A stretch of DNA of 64,000 nucleotides, from positions 124,001 to 188,000 of the forward strand of contig JAWWOW010000004.1 of assembly GCA_033851265.1 (NCBI GenBank). The letters are read 5' to 3'. The notes beneath the pieces are model-generated. The model worked only from the letters and a program-made list of their open reading frames with translations. It did no database searches and was not told where the DNA came from. The first letter of the stretch is position 1; each line of letters opens with the position of its first letter. Of this stretch, positions 1-8,958 are shown piece after piece. Both the position numbers and the translations under genes were made by a program. The DNA is from JAWWOW01 sp033851265. GTDB lineage: Bacteria > Actinomycetota > Actinomycetes > JAWWOW01.

Positions 1-1290
1 AGAGCGGAGCCTCGCGGAGCGCGCCGCCGCCATCGCGTCGGCGGGCCAAGCCGCCGCCACTGTCCTCGCCGGGCTCGACCTGGCCGCGACGTACGTCCGA
101 GAGCACGGCAAGGTCCGCAGCGAGGCGCAGTTCGAGCTCGACACCGCGCCGATCATCGCGCAGCTGCTCGGGGGATGGCCGAGGACGCGTTGGCGCCGGA
201 GTACATCGACGCGGGCGCGGCGTACCCCAGAGTCCAGCGGGAGCCGTACGGCGTCGCGGCGTTGATCCTGCCGTTCAACTGGCCGGTCGCCGTCGCGATG
301 ACCAAGCTGGGGCCGGCGTTGGCGGCCGGCAACACGACCGTGGTCAAGGTGCCGCCCACCTGCCCGTTGACGGTGCTGGCGGTCGTGACCGAGTTCGCGG
401 CGGCCCTGCCGCCCGGCGTGGTCAACGTGCTGTCCGGTCCGAGTCCGGAGCTCGGCCGTCGGCTGGTCGCGCATCCCGGCATCGACCTGGTGTCGTTCAC
501 CGGCGGTGTCGCGACGGGGCGAGCCGTCATGGCAGCTGCTGCGGAGCAGCTCACGCCGGTGCTGCTCGAGCTCGGTGGCAACGACGCAGCGGTGCTGGGA
601 CCGGACCTGCCGATCACTGCTGACTTGGCGGACAAGCTCGCAGCCGCGGCCTACACAACAACCGGACAGGTCTGCATGGCGGCGAAGCGGATCTACGCCC
701 CGCGTCATCGCGTCGCGGAGCTGGTGGATGCCCTACTGGCGCGGTGTGAGCGCGAGGTCATCGGTGACGGCCTTGCCCCGGAGGTGACGCTGGGTCCGCT
801 TCACACTCCCGCTGGCTATCAGCGGGTGACAAACATGATCGAGGACGCACGCGGCCGGGGCGCCAGTGTCATGACGGGTGGCACGTGGCGGGACGAGGAC
901 CGGGACTCGGGCGGCTACTTCATCCTGCCGACCGTCGTCACCGACATCGCACCGGACGCACCGGTCGTGGCGGATGAGCAGTTTGGTCCGGTCGTGCCGG
1001 TGCTGGCATACGACGACGTGGATCAGGCGGTTGAAGCCGCGAACGCCACACCGTTCGGGCTGACCGCGTCGGTGTGGACGGCAGACGACGACCTGGCCGA
1101 TCGGGTTGCGACAGCACTGGTCGCCGGTACCGTTGGCATCAACTGTCATGGCATGGCGGCGCAAGACCCGCGGTTGCCGTTCGGGGGATTTCGCACGTCG
1201 GGCATTGGTCGCGAGCTCGGAGCCGATGGCATTCGCGCATTCACTCAATCCAGGTCGTTCATCCGCCACGAACCGCCGACACGTGGCTGA
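1..1290 (+). CDS. Aldehyde dehydrogenase, 5' end outside window, apparent frameshift
   Basis: Aldehyde dehydrogenase superfamily, oxidising an aldehyde to the acid with NAD(P)+. The N-terminus lies beyond the left edge. From base 2 the family-like sequence (REHGKVRSEAQFE) is in frame 2; from base 175 the rest (MAEDALAPEY, then PFNWP) is in frame 1. The switch falls on five G at 170-174, where one more G would restore a single frame. The rest looks intact: general-base Glu in LELGG (568-570), catalytic Cys in GQVCMA (673-675), then DEQFGP and SGIGRE. It may be a real pseudogene or a base-call error. The last 8 bases overlap the next SDR gene, which suggests an operon. Substrate unknown. Confidence 0.85.
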   Translation, partial: RAEPRGARRRHRVGGPSRRHCPRRARPGRDVRPRARQGPQRGAVRARHRADHRAAARGMAEDALAPEYIDAGAAYPRVQREPYGVAALILPFNWPVAVAMTKLGPALAAGNTTVVKVPPTCPLTVLAVVTEFAAALPPGVVNVLSGPSPELGRRLVAHPGIDLVSFTGGVATGRAVMAAAAEQLTPVLLELGGNDAAVLGPDLPITADLADKLAAAAYTTTGQVCMAAKRIYAPRHRVAELVDALLARCEREVIGDGLAPEVTLGPLHTPAGYQRVTNMIEDARGRGASVMTGGTWRDEDRDSGGYFILPTVVTDIAPDAPVVADEQFGPVVPVLAYDDVDQAVEAANATPFGLTASVWTADDDLADRVATALVAGTVGINCHGMAAQDPRLPFGGFRTSGIGRELGADGIRAFTQSRSFIRHEPPTRG

Positions 1291-1957
1291 CCTCACGGGA
1301 CGGCGCGTCCTCGTCGTAGGCGCGTCATCGGGCATTGGCGCTGCGATCGTGGAGTTGTTGGCGTCGCAGGGCGCCCGAGTCGCGGGGGCGGCTCGGCGCG
1401 TCGATCAGATCTCCGCCGAGGTGGCCATCGACTGCGACGTCCGTGCGCCAGACGCCTGCACTGCGGTCGTCGAGACCACCGTGAAGGGCTTTGGCGGACT
1501 CGACGGGCTTGTCTACGCGACCGGGGTATCTCCGCTGCAGCCGCTCACCGAGATGTCTGCCTTCGACTGGGACGACGTACTGCGGACGAATGTCGTCGGA
1601 GCCGCGCTGATCTCGGCGGCCGCGCTCCCTCACCTCGCTGAGTCGCGGGGGAGTGCCGTCTATCTCTCGTCGGACTCAATGCCCAACCCGTGGCCCGGCC
1701 TCGGCGCGTACGCCGCGAGTAAGGCGGCTCTGGAGACGATGGTGAAGGCGTGGTCGGGCGAGCATCCTGATGTGCACTTCTCGACGTACGTCGTCGGACC
1801 CACGATGACCGGGTTCGCGGACGGCTGGGACCCAGACCTCGCCGGCGACGCCATGGCGCAGTGGGTGGAGAAGGGTTACCTCGACGTCAATGTCGTCCGC
1901 ACCGCCGATGTCGTTGCAGCCGAGGTGGTTGATCAGCTCGCGGACGGCTGGCGCTAG
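1283..1957 (+). CDS. Short-chain dehydrogenase/reductase (SDR)
   Basis: Classical-type SDR of 224 residues, using NAD(P)(H) to oxidise an alcohol or reduce a ketone. The nucleotide-binding GASSGIG is at residues 13-19 and the catalytic YAASK at about 143-147. I chose GTG 1283 because it puts the Rossmann motif at the normal distance from the N-terminus; it overlaps the aldehyde dehydrogenase stop by 8 bases, so the two are probably co-translated. It is slightly short for the family (about 250). The substrate cannot be told from sequence. Confidence 0.85.
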   Translation: MADLTGRRVLVVGASSGIGAAIVELLASQGARVAGAARRVDQISAEVAIDCDVRAPDACTAVVETTVKGFGGLDGLVYATGVSPLQPLTEMSAFDWDDVLRTNVVGAALISAAALPHLAESRGSAVYLSSDSMPNPWPGLGAYAASKAALETMVKAWSGEHPDVHFSTYVVGPTMTGFADGWDPDLAGDAMAQWVEKGYLDVNVVRTADVVAAEVVDQLADGWR

Positions 1958-2063
1958 CTGCTCGTCGTGCAGTTCCGGATCGAGGCGTACGCCGTCGGGC
2001 AGTAGACCAGTTGAGACATGGGGGCATCCTCGCTGTCAGGGCAACCGTGGCAGGGTGACCGTC

Positions 2064-2930
2064 ATGCAGATCGGCGCCGTCTACCCGCAGAACGAACTTC
2101 GAGGAGATCCGACCGCAGTTCGTCGGTTTGGCACAGCGGTCGAGGATCTGGGCTTTACGCACATCCTCGCCTACGACCACGTGCTCGGTGCCGTTCACGC
2201 CGATCGGACTCCTCGACTGTCGGGGCCATATACCGAGCACGATCCGTTCCACGACCCGTTTGTGATGTTCGCTCATCTGGCCGCCATCACCGAGCGCATC
2301 GGTTTCGCCACTGGGATCCTGATCCTTCCGCAACGTCAGACCGCCCTCGTAGCACGCCAAGCGGCCGACGTGGATCTCCTTTCAGGCGGTCGACTTCGCC
2401 TCGGTGTGGGAATCGGGTGGAGTCATGTCGAGTACGAAGCCCTCGGACAGGATTTCCGAACCCGCGGTGCGCGGCAGGAGGAGCAGCTCACCGTGCTGCG
2501 CCGGTTGTTCACCGAACCTGTCGTGGACTTCACTGGCCGCTTCGACCGGATCGATAGAGCCGCGCTCGTGCCGAAACCGGCACGGCCCATCCCGATCTGG
2601 CTTGGCGGATCTGGCGACAAGGCGTTCGACCGCGCCGCTCGGCTCGCAGACGGTTTCATCTTCTTCGGTGGCGGTGTCGACCACAACGTGACCGCCTGGA
2701 AACAGCTGTGCGAGCGCGTGCACGACATCGGCAGGTCGGTCGACGAGTTCGGGGGTGACTATGTGGCGCTTCCTCAGGGCGGCGTGAGTGAGCTCACGGC
2801 GGAGGTCGACGCTTGGCGGGAGGCAGGTGGTACGCACGTCTCGGTAGTAACCATGGGCCTCGGCTTCGACTCCGTCGACGCGCACCTCAACTACCTTGCT
2901 TCGGTGTCCGAGGCGCTCAGCTTGTCGTGA
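2064..2930 (+). CDS. LLM-class F420-dependent oxidoreductase
   Basis: Luciferase-like monooxygenase fold protein (288 residues) of the actinobacterial TIGR03619-like type, probably a coenzyme F420-dependent oxidoreductase. The N-terminal strand MQIGAVYPQ, the segment ERIGFATGILILPQR and GGRLRLGVGIGW are typical of the family TIM barrel. ATG 2064 is preceded by AGGG; an in-frame GTG at 2055 is the alternative. The gene follows the SDR after about 100 bases. The substrate is unknown. If F420 is used, the host must make F420, which fits Actinomycetota. Confidence 0.85.
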   Translation: MQIGAVYPQNELRGDPTAVRRFGTAVEDLGFTHILAYDHVLGAVHADRTPRLSGPYTEHDPFHDPFVMFAHLAAITERIGFATGILILPQRQTALVARQAADVDLLSGGRLRLGVGIGWSHVEYEALGQDFRTRGARQEEQLTVLRRLFTEPVVDFTGRFDRIDRAALVPKPARPIPIWLGGSGDKAFDRAARLADGFIFFGGGVDHNVTAWKQLCERVHDIGRSVDEFGGDYVALPQGGVSELTAEVDAWREAGGTHVSVVTMGLGFDSVDAHLNYLASVSEALSLS

Positions 2931-2974
2931 CGGGCGTGCGTTGCACTTCGCAAGCCAACCCCACTCTGATCTAG

Positions 2975-2993
2975 CCCGCTCAGAACGCGCGGG
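2975..2993. terminator. Weak hairpin between convergent genes
   Basis: CCCGC at 2975-2979 can pair with GCGGG at 2989-2993, giving a 5-bp GC stem with a 9-base loop and no T-tract. It lies between the convergent LLM and peroxiredoxin genes, ending right at the peroxiredoxin stop codon. It could act as a bidirectional terminator, but a stem this short may be chance. Confidence 0.2.
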
Positions 2994-3461
2994 TCAGACC
3001 TTGGTGCCTTGACGCAAGGTCTCGAGGGCTTGGTCGGCGTGCGAGTTCATCTTCGTTTCGCTACTGATCGTTTCGACGATGCGGCGGTCGGTGCCGATGA
3101 CGAACGTGACGCGGCGGTTGGGGAGCGGGCCGATGCGCGTGACGCCGAAGATCTTCGCGATCGACTTGTCCTCGTCCGCGATGAGCGGGTAGTCGAACGA
3201 GTGCTTCTCGGAGAACTTCGCCTGCTTGTTGACGGAGTCCGCGCTGATACCGACGCGCTGCGCACCGACCTCCGTGAACTCCGCGGCGAGATCGCGGAAG
3301 TGGCAGCTCTCGATCGTGCAGCCGTACGTCATGGCGGCCGGGTAGAAGAAGAGGACGACGGGACCCTTATCCAACAGCGACGAGAGCTGGACGGTCTGGC
3401 CTTTGTCGTCGACGCCTTTGAAGTCGTCGACCTCGTCACCACGTTTCAGCATGGCGGTCAT
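2994..3461 (-). CDS. Peroxiredoxin, Bcp/PrxQ type
   Basis: Thiol peroxidase of 155 residues that reduces hydroperoxides. The peroxidatic Cys48 is in TYGCT (normally TPGCT) and a second Cys53 in ESC follows five residues later, the Bcp/PrxQ arrangement in which the second Cys resolves the disulfide. FRD after the second Cys and the RVTFVIG strand also fit. The gene starts 7 bases after the stop of an upstream acyl-CoA dehydrogenase on the same strand, so it is probably expressed with it and with operator Op1. The Pro-to-Tyr change in the active-site loop is unusual. Confidence 0.9.
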   Translation of the reverse strand: MTAMLKRGDEVDDFKGVDDKGQTVQLSSLLDKGPVVLFFYPAAMTYGCTIESCHFRDLAAEFTEVGAQRVGISADSVNKQAKFSEKHSFDYPLIADEDKSIAKIFGVTRIGPLPNRRVTFVIGTDRRIVETISSETKMNSHADQALETLRQGTKV

Positions 3462-3468
3462 CCTCTCA

Positions 3469-4671
3469 CTACTTCCGGGGGAGCCGGATCGCTCGGTCCG
3501 CGATGATGTTCTTCTGCACCTGTGTGGTGCCGGCCCCGATCGACGTATAGCGCTGATAGCTGTACAGCCGCGTCCACTGGCCCTTGTCGATGGCGTCCGG
3601 ACCGCCGCGGGCGAGCAGCGCAGCCGGCCCGAGCAGGTCGACGTTCAGCTCGGCGAGTGTCTGCGCCAGGTGCGACCACTGCAGCTTCGCGATCGGCACC
3701 TCGGGCCAGTTCTTTTCGCCCTTCAGAATCTTCGACAGCGCGCGATAGTTCAGCAGTCGCGTCAGCTCGATCTGCGTGTAGGCCCGACCAATGCGCTCGC
3801 GCAGCTCCGGGTCCGCCAACGCCCCGGGATTGTGTTTGCGCGTCGACTCGACGATCGCGTCGAGGTCGGACTTCATCGTGATGGACAGGCCCGACGTACC
3901 GACGCGCTCATGGCCGAGCGTGCCCATTGCGACCTGCCAACCCTCGCCCTCACCACCGAGCAGGTAGTCAGCCGGAACGCGTGCGTCGGTGAACGTGACG
4001 AGACAGAAGGAGTTTTCCTCGACGAGGTCGGTGATCGGTTGCGAGTCGATGCCGGGCAGTTCCATATCGACGATGAGCGCGCTGATTCCTTCGTGCTTTG
4101 CGCCGCGCTCGATCGCCGTGGGGTCGGTGCGGACGAGGAAGAGCCCCCACTTGGCGATGTGCGCCGTCGTACACCAGATCTTCTGGCCGTTGAGCACGTA
4201 GTGGTCGCCGTCGCGGATCGCGGCAAGGCGCAGGTTGGCCAAGTCCGAGCCGGCCTCCGGCTCGGAGAATCCCTGGCACCAGTGCTGTTCGGCCGACAGG
4301 ATTCCCGGCAGCCACTGTTGTTTCTGTTCTTCAGTGCCCCACCGTTGGATCATCGGGCCGATCTGCCAGATGCCGTTCGCATTGAAGACCCCCGGCGCCT
4401 TGGCCTTCGCCATCTCCTCGGAGTAGATGACGTTCTGCATGATGCTGGCCTCGCGGCCCCCCCACTCGCGCGACCAGTTGATGGCAGCCCAGCCGCCCTC
4501 GGAGAGGCGCTTCTGCCAGGCCTTCCGCTTTGCGTAGAGCCGACTGACTCCGGCACCACCGGTCTCGCGCTCCGAGTCGTACTCGGTTTCGAACTCAGCG
4601 AGGGTGCTGTCGAGCCATTCACGAAGCTCAGTGCGGAACGCCTCGTCCTCGGCGGTGAACGCGAAATCCAT
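3469..4671 (-). CDS. Acyl-CoA dehydrogenase, large-subunit type
   Basis: FAD-dependent acyl-CoA dehydrogenase of 400 residues, introducing the alpha,beta double bond in an acyl-CoA. It has the flavin-binding GFSEPEAGSDLA and GQKIWCT segments. The C-terminus reads IGAGTTQVQKNII, so the canonical Glu of the EGT motif is replaced. Length and motifs match the larger partner of the two-gene alpha2beta2 dehydrogenases known from actinobacterial sterol catabolism. A small-subunit-type gene starts 64 bases away in the opposite direction, with operator Op1 between them. The pairing is inference; the substrate is unknown. Confidence 0.9.
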   Translation of the reverse strand: MDFAFTAEDEAFRTELREWLDSTLAEFETEYDSERETGGAGVSRLYAKRKAWQKRLSEGGWAAINWSREWGGREASIMQNVIYSEEMAKAKAPGVFNANGIWQIGPMIQRWGTEEQKQQWLPGILSAEQHWCQGFSEPEAGSDLANLRLAAIRDGDHYVLNGQKIWCTTAHIAKWGLFLVRTDPTAIERGAKHEGISALIVDMELPGIDSQPITDLVEENSFCLVTFTDARVPADYLLGGEGEGWQVAMGTLGHERVGTSGLSITMKSDLDAIVESTRKHNPGALADPELRERIGRAYTQIELTRLLNYRALSKILKGEKNWPEVPIAKLQWSHLAQTLAELNVDLLGPAALLARGGPDAIDKGQWTRLYSYQRYTSIGAGTTQVQKNIIADRAIRLPRK

Positions 4672-4690
4672 GGCGCGGATCCTAGCGCGA

Positions 4691-4712
4691 TCCCTGACAC
4701 TTGCGTCAGGGA
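4691..4712. promoter_or_regulatory. Operator Op1 (TGAC-N6-GTCA palindrome)
   Basis: Core TGAC-ACTTGC-GTCA. It is the longest perfect arm pair in the window for this spacing: CGATCCCTGAC at 4688-4698 pairs with GTCAGGGATCG at 4705-4715. It fills the middle of the 64-base divergent gap, about 20 bases from each start codon. It is one of ten such sites and probably controls both ACAD genes and the peroxiredoxin. Confidence 0.75.
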
Positions 4713-4735
4713 TCGTTGCCCGTCACGATGCGTCC

Positions 4736-5857
4736 GTGGACTTCGCCTTCGACGCCGACCAAGAAGCACTTCGCGATGCGGTTCGTACGACGCTCGCTCG
4801 ATCGCTTCCGCGGGAGCGGCTCCGCTCGATCATCGACAACCACGAGCCGTTGCCCGACGAGACATGGCGACAGATCGCCGACCTCGGGTGGTGCGGACTG
4901 CTCATACCCGAGGAGTACGACGGACTCGGCCGCGGACTGGTCGACATGACCGTGGTCATGGAAGAGATGGGGAAGCTCCCGCTGCCCGGCCCGTTCTACT
5001 CGTCGGCCGTGCTCGCGACACTCGTCGCCCTTCGCCTTGGTGTCACGGAGTTGCTGCCGGCGCTCGCAACGGGCGAACAACGGGGCACGGTGGCGGTCGA
5101 AGAGATGGGCACCGCGGCGGACCCCATCGACGATGTGCGCACACGCGCGTCACGCAGCGGTGACGGGTGGGTCTTGGACGGACTCAAGCCGGTAGTTCTG
5201 GACGGCGAGGGTGCCGACTGGGTACTGGTGTTGGCGCGCGACACCGACGGGGTTGCTGCTTTCCTCGTCGACGCGCCCCAAGCGACAACCGTGCCGGGCT
5301 TCGACCCGACGCGTTCCATCGCACGGTTGGAGCTGGTGTCGACTCCCGCACGGCGGGTCGGTCCTGATGGCGACCAGACCGCGTTGTTACGGCGTGCGCT
5401 CGACGACGCGGCCGTCATGCTGTGCGCCGAGTTGGTTGGTGCCTGCGATGCGGCGTATGACCTCGCCGTTGAGTACTCGAAGGTGCGCGTGCAGTTCGGT
5501 CGTCCGATCGGCTCGTTCCAAGCCGTGAAGCACATCGCCGCCGACATGCTGCAGGCGTTGACGCTGGCGCGCGTGGGCACGCACAAGGCCGCGTGGGCAT
5601 CCGACGTTGACGCTGCGGACCGCGAGACAGCTGCGGCCATGGCCAAGGCGTGGGTCGGCGAGGCAGCAATCCATGTCACGTCAGACACGATCCAGATCCA
5701 CGGCGGTGTCGGCTTCACGTGGGAGTGCGACGCGCACCTCTATTACAAGCGCGCCAAGGCCAACGACCTGATGCTCGGCCGGCAGGGGTGGCAACGGCGT
5801 CGGGTCGCCGATCTGATCCTCGGCCCCCCACCGGAGACCGCGTCACTCACCAGCTGA
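4736..5857 (+). CDS. Acyl-CoA dehydrogenase, small-subunit type
   Basis: Acyl-CoA dehydrogenase of 373 residues. It has the start VDFAFDADQEALRDAVR, the middle helix VQFGRPIGSFQAVKH typical of this subgroup, and the C-terminal IQIHGGVGFTWE. GTG 4736 gives the normal N-terminus; longer upstream frames run through the operator and are not used. It is divergent from a large-subunit-type ACAD and shares operator Op1 with it. By analogy with heteromeric sterol ACADs the two may form one enzyme; this is inference. Confidence 0.9.
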   Translation: MDFAFDADQEALRDAVRTTLARSLPRERLRSIIDNHEPLPDETWRQIADLGWCGLLIPEEYDGLGRGLVDMTVVMEEMGKLPLPGPFYSSAVLATLVALRLGVTELLPALATGEQRGTVAVEEMGTAADPIDDVRTRASRSGDGWVLDGLKPVVLDGEGADWVLVLARDTDGVAAFLVDAPQATTVPGFDPTRSIARLELVSTPARRVGPDGDQTALLRRALDDAAVMLCAELVGACDAAYDLAVEYSKVRVQFGRPIGSFQAVKHIAADMLQALTLARVGTHKAAWASDVDAADRETAAAMAKAWVGEAAIHVTSDTIQIHGGVGFTWECDAHLYYKRAKANDLMLGRQGWQRRRVADLILGPPPETASLTS

Positions 5858-5916
5858 ACCGGACGCGCCTCCCGAAATCCCACAGTTCGTTGAAGTCCAC
5901 TGCGACGATCGAGCAC

Positions 5917-7047
5917 GTGGAAGGTACTGCCAGCACATCGAGCGCTCCGGCGCGGCGAGAGCGCGTGCCGCAGGGGCTCGTTGACGCGGCCGGCTGGTGT
6001 TGGCGGCTGCTCGTCATCGGCGCGTTGCTCTTCTTCCTGGGCAAGCTGGCACTCCATCTCAAGCTCGTCGTCATTCCTTTGCTGACCGCGTTGCTACTGA
6101 CTGCGCTCCTCGCACCGATCGCGTCCCGACTGAAGCGTTGGGGTGTCCCTCGCGGGCTCGCCGCGGTGATCACGATGCTCATCGCCATCGGTGTTATTGG
6201 CGGCATCGGCGCCTTCGTCTGGAACCGCGCCGCAGTTGGCTACCCGCAGCTCGTCGACCAGATTGATCACCTCGTCGGCAAAGCACAGCACTGGCTGGAA
6301 ACCGGCCCGTTGAATCTCCAGCACGATTCCGTCAGCAACTTCGGCGACCGGTTCGTGCAGTTCCTTCGCGACCGGCAGAGCGAAGTGGCCGCGGGTGCGA
6401 TCAATGCAACCCGCACCGTGGCCGAGTTGCTGACCGGTCTCGTGCTGACGATCTTTCTCACCGTCCTGATGGTGTACGACGGTGACCGCATGTGGGCGTG
6501 GATAGTGGATCGCTTCCCGGCAGCCCAGCGCGCACGCGCCGACGCAGCAGGGGGGGAGGTGTGGCGGACCCTGTCGGGGTACGTGACCGGCACCTTCACC
6601 GTCGCGGTCTTTCACGGCATCGTCATGGGCGTGACGCTGTGGATCGTCGGCGTTCCCTTGGTTGCCCCGCTAGCGGTGCTGATTTTCATCGGGAGCTTCA
6701 TCCCACTGGTAGGGATCGTCGTGTTCGGCGGCCTGGCGTGCCTCGTCACCCTCGTATCCAACGGCGTGACCGCTGCCGTCATCGTGCTCATTGTCCTAGT
6801 GGTGGAGCACCAAATCGAGGCCCACGCGCTGCAGCCCTTCATCGTGGGGCGATACGTCCGACTGCACCCGATCGTCATCGCCATCACGTTGACAGCCGGC
6901 GCTGTTCTTGCCGGACTGCCCGGGGCGATTTTCGCGGTGCCGCTCGTCGCGTCTGTGAACGCGGTCGCAAAGAGTTGGCGCTCGGATTCGCTGCTCGTCC
7001 AGCCTGCAGGGGCAGCGTCAGAGGCGCGCCCGCCACCGGAGACATGA
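5917..7047 (+). CDS. AI-2E transporter family permease
   Basis: Polytopic membrane protein of 376 residues in the AI-2E (UPF0118/PerM) family. After a short basic N-terminus come two hydrophobic helices (about residues 25-75), a third segment, a soluble middle region (about 105-170) and a C-terminal helical cluster with FIPLVGIVVFGG and the family-typical LQPFIVGRYVRLHP. Members export small molecules or act as Na+/H+ antiporters; the AI-2 role does not generalise. GTG 5917 is the likely start; an in-frame TTG lies at 5890. The tail is Pro/Ala/Glu-rich. No relation to the neighbouring fatty-acid genes is evident. Confidence 0.85.
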   Translation: MEGTASTSSAPARRERVPQGLVDAAGWCWRLLVIGALLFFLGKLALHLKLVVIPLLTALLLTALLAPIASRLKRWGVPRGLAAVITMLIAIGVIGGIGAFVWNRAAVGYPQLVDQIDHLVGKAQHWLETGPLNLQHDSVSNFGDRFVQFLRDRQSEVAAGAINATRTVAELLTGLVLTIFLTVLMVYDGDRMWAWIVDRFPAAQRARADAAGGEVWRTLSGYVTGTFTVAVFHGIVMGVTLWIVGVPLVAPLAVLIFIGSFIPLVGIVVFGGLACLVTLVSNGVTAAVIVLIVLVVEHQIEAHALQPFIVGRYVRLHPIVIAITLTAGAVLAGLPGAIFAVPLVASVNAVAKSWRSDSLLVQPAGAASEARPPPET

Positions 7048-7093
7048 CGCTCGGCGCCTACAGCCACTAGGCCATTCGGTCGAAGCATCGCCG

Positions 7094-8017
7094 GTGACGA
7101 CGATCCTGCCCGGGCAGCCGCCACCGGCTGCTGCTGAGCCCTCCGCTGGGCTCGAACCCACCCCTGCCGTCGTCCCCCCGCAGCCAACTCCGGCGCCAAC
7201 TCTTGCGCCAACCTTCGCGCAGCCGACGCCGCCAATCGCTGGCCGCGCACATGCGCTCGTCGCGATTGTCGCCGTGCTCGCCGTCCTGCTCGCGGCGGTA
7301 GCCACCGTCGGTGTGTTTGTGACTCGCGGCTCGGTCGCTGATTTGCGCACGACGGTCGCGGTGCAGCAGAAGGCGCTCAACAAGGTCAGCAATCAGCTGA
7401 CCAAGGCGCAGACCGACCTGCAGGCCCTGCGCACCGGTCTCGGTCAGACCAGGGCTGGCTCCATAGACACCGGCGCCGTCGCCCCCAAGGTGCTCAAGAG
7501 CGTGTTCACCGTCGAGACGCCATTCACACTCGGTACCGCTTTCGCCGTACAACGCAGTTCCGTCGGCGGCACCATTCTTGTCACGAACTACCACGTCGTG
7601 AGCAGCCAATGGAGCTCCGGCGGTCGGACCGTGAAGCTGAAGCAGGGATCGCGCACACTCTCCGGCAAGATCACCACGGTTCGTCCCAGCGACGACCTCG
7701 CAAGCATCGAGGTGGTCGCGGAGCTGCCGCTGCTGCCGCTCACCAAGGTGCTGCCGGCCGTCGGTGCGCCAGTGCTCGTCGTCGGGTCTCCGCTCGGTCT
7801 CGGTGGCACGGTGACCACGGGCGTGGTTTCGGCGCTCCGCAAAGGTGCGGTGCAGATCAGTGCGCCGATCTCGGCCGGCAACTCAGGCGGGCCGGTTGTC
7901 GACCGGACCGGTCGAGTGCTGGCCGTCGCGAGCGCCAAGATCGTGTCCAACAACGCCGAGGGCCTTGGCTTCGCCATTCCCATGAGCACGGTTTGTGCCG
8001 TATTGCTGCGTTGTTAA
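7094..8017 (+). CDS. Membrane-anchored HtrA-like trypsin-fold serine protease without PDZ domain
   Basis: Protein of 307 residues: a Pro/Ala-rich cytoplasmic segment (1-50), one transmembrane helix (about 53-77), a short coiled coil (about 84-118), then a trypsin-like domain. The triad is visible: His167 in TNYHVV, Asp200/201 in SDDLASIE, Ser264 in GNSGGPV. The chain stops soon after the protease domain and has no PDZ domain, unlike typical HtrA/DegP. It probably acts outside the membrane on envelope proteins. GTG 7094 is the start. The last residues (CAVLLRC) contain two Cys. Confidence 0.8.
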   Translation: MTTILPGQPPPAAAEPSAGLEPTPAVVPPQPTPAPTLAPTFAQPTPPIAGRAHALVAIVAVLAVLLAAVATVGVFVTRGSVADLRTTVAVQQKALNKVSNQLTKAQTDLQALRTGLGQTRAGSIDTGAVAPKVLKSVFTVETPFTLGTAFAVQRSSVGGTILVTNYHVVSSQWSSGGRTVKLKQGSRTLSGKITTVRPSDDLASIEVVAELPLLPLTKVLPAVGAPVLVVGSPLGLGGTVTTGVVSALRKGAVQISAPISAGNSGGPVVDRTGRVLAVASAKIVSNNAEGLGFAIPMSTVCAVLLRC

Positions 8018-8043
8018 TCCGAACGGGCTATCAGCGCACCCAC

Positions 8044-8056
8044 TCGGGTGACCCGA
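8044..8056. other. Small inverted repeat in intergenic region
   Basis: TCGGG and CCCGA separated by TGA form a 5-bp stem in the 97-base gap between the protease and the lipoprotein gene. It might attenuate or terminate transcription. No T-tract follows, and the match is short enough to be chance. Confidence 0.15.
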
Positions 8057-8114
8057 CACACATGAAGTGCGCGGGTTCGCAACGGCGGCTCGGCCACCTC
8101 GAGGGGGAGCTCCG

Positions 8115-8936
8115 ATGCGCCTGACGACCCGTACCGCTGCGATTGCTGTTGCAGGCCTCGCTGCCCTTGCGACCGGTTGCTCGAGCGGGTCGTCCGCTGC
8201 CCCGGCCCCTGTCGTCCATCACAAGCCGGTCGTGCAGCAAGTCGCAGCCAAGGCCAAGCCGTTGACCGCGAAGCAGCAGCTGGCTGCCGCGATGCGTGCC
8301 ACCCTCGCCGAGCACACCGCGTTGTTCCGTGAGCGCTGGTCGGTCGTGCCGGTGAAGCCGTCGGAGACCTTCGAGAACATCAACCCGTACAAGACCATCG
8401 CGGGGTGGGCCGACTTCGACAAGAACCGCTACGTCGAGCATCTTGTCAGGGCCCCGCACGCGGCGCAGCCGACCTTCCCTGGCGCGACCGGGTTGAGCGA
8501 CGGACAGAGCTTCTTCCAGGGCAACACCACCAACCTCGTCAACTCCGGCACCTGGGCGAAGTCTTCGCTGACCACATGCGGAAACATCGACGTGCTGGTC
8601 GACGTCCTCTCCAACACGACCGGCACGATCGCGGTGCAGCGCTTCGTCCGCATGCATTACACGAAGTACACCCTGAAGGTCGACCTGGGACGTCAGCTGA
8701 TGGACAGCTGTGACGCCGCGACGCGTGCGCAGGGCCGCAGCATGCTTGGCCAGCTCGCCACGCAGTACGTGTGGGTCAACAGCGACAACCAGATCTTCTT
8801 GCAGAAGATCGTCGTCCCAACTGGTTCGGTGTCTGCGCTTGGTTACAACGCATCCGTGGTGAAGAACGTGGCGATGACCATCGAGCTCAACGGCTTCGGC
8901 GTCAAGCCGGTCATCCCGCCGCACCCGACCGCCTGA
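8115..8936 (+). CDS. Putative secreted lipoprotein, unknown function
   Basis: Hypothetical lipoprotein of 273 residues. The N-terminus MRLTTRTAAI is followed by a hydrophobic stretch and lipobox LATGC with Cys22 as the lipidation site. An Ala/Pro/Val spacer precedes a globular domain of about 200 residues with two internal Cys. I do not recognise the domain. The GAGGGGGAG sequence at 8101-8109 is a good ribosome binding site for ATG 8115. It is near the membrane-anchored protease on the same strand; a shared envelope role is possible but not shown. Confidence 0.75.
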   Translation: MRLTTRTAAIAVAGLAALATGCSSGSSAAPAPVVHHKPVVQQVAAKAKPLTAKQQLAAAMRATLAEHTALFRERWSVVPVKPSETFENINPYKTIAGWADFDKNRYVEHLVRAPHAAQPTFPGATGLSDGQSFFQGNTTNLVNSGTWAKSSLTTCGNIDVLVDVLSNTTGTIAVQRFVRMHYTKYTLKVDLGRQLMDSCDAATRAQGRSMLGQLATQYVWVNSDNQIFLQKIVVPTGSVSALGYNASVVKNVAMTIELNGFGVKPVIPPHPTA

Positions 8937-8958
8937 TCGCAGTCGGCTATCAGGCGCG

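Noticed and set aside
2031..2041. Half-site CTGTCAGGG upstream of the LLM oxidoreductase
   Set aside because: There is no TGAC at the 6-base spacing, so it is not counted as an operator.
3403..5163. Plus-strand open frame of 586 codons opposite the large-subunit ACAD
   Set aside because: Arg/Leu/Asp-biased antisense product of a high-GC gene; the minus-strand ACAD has intact motifs.
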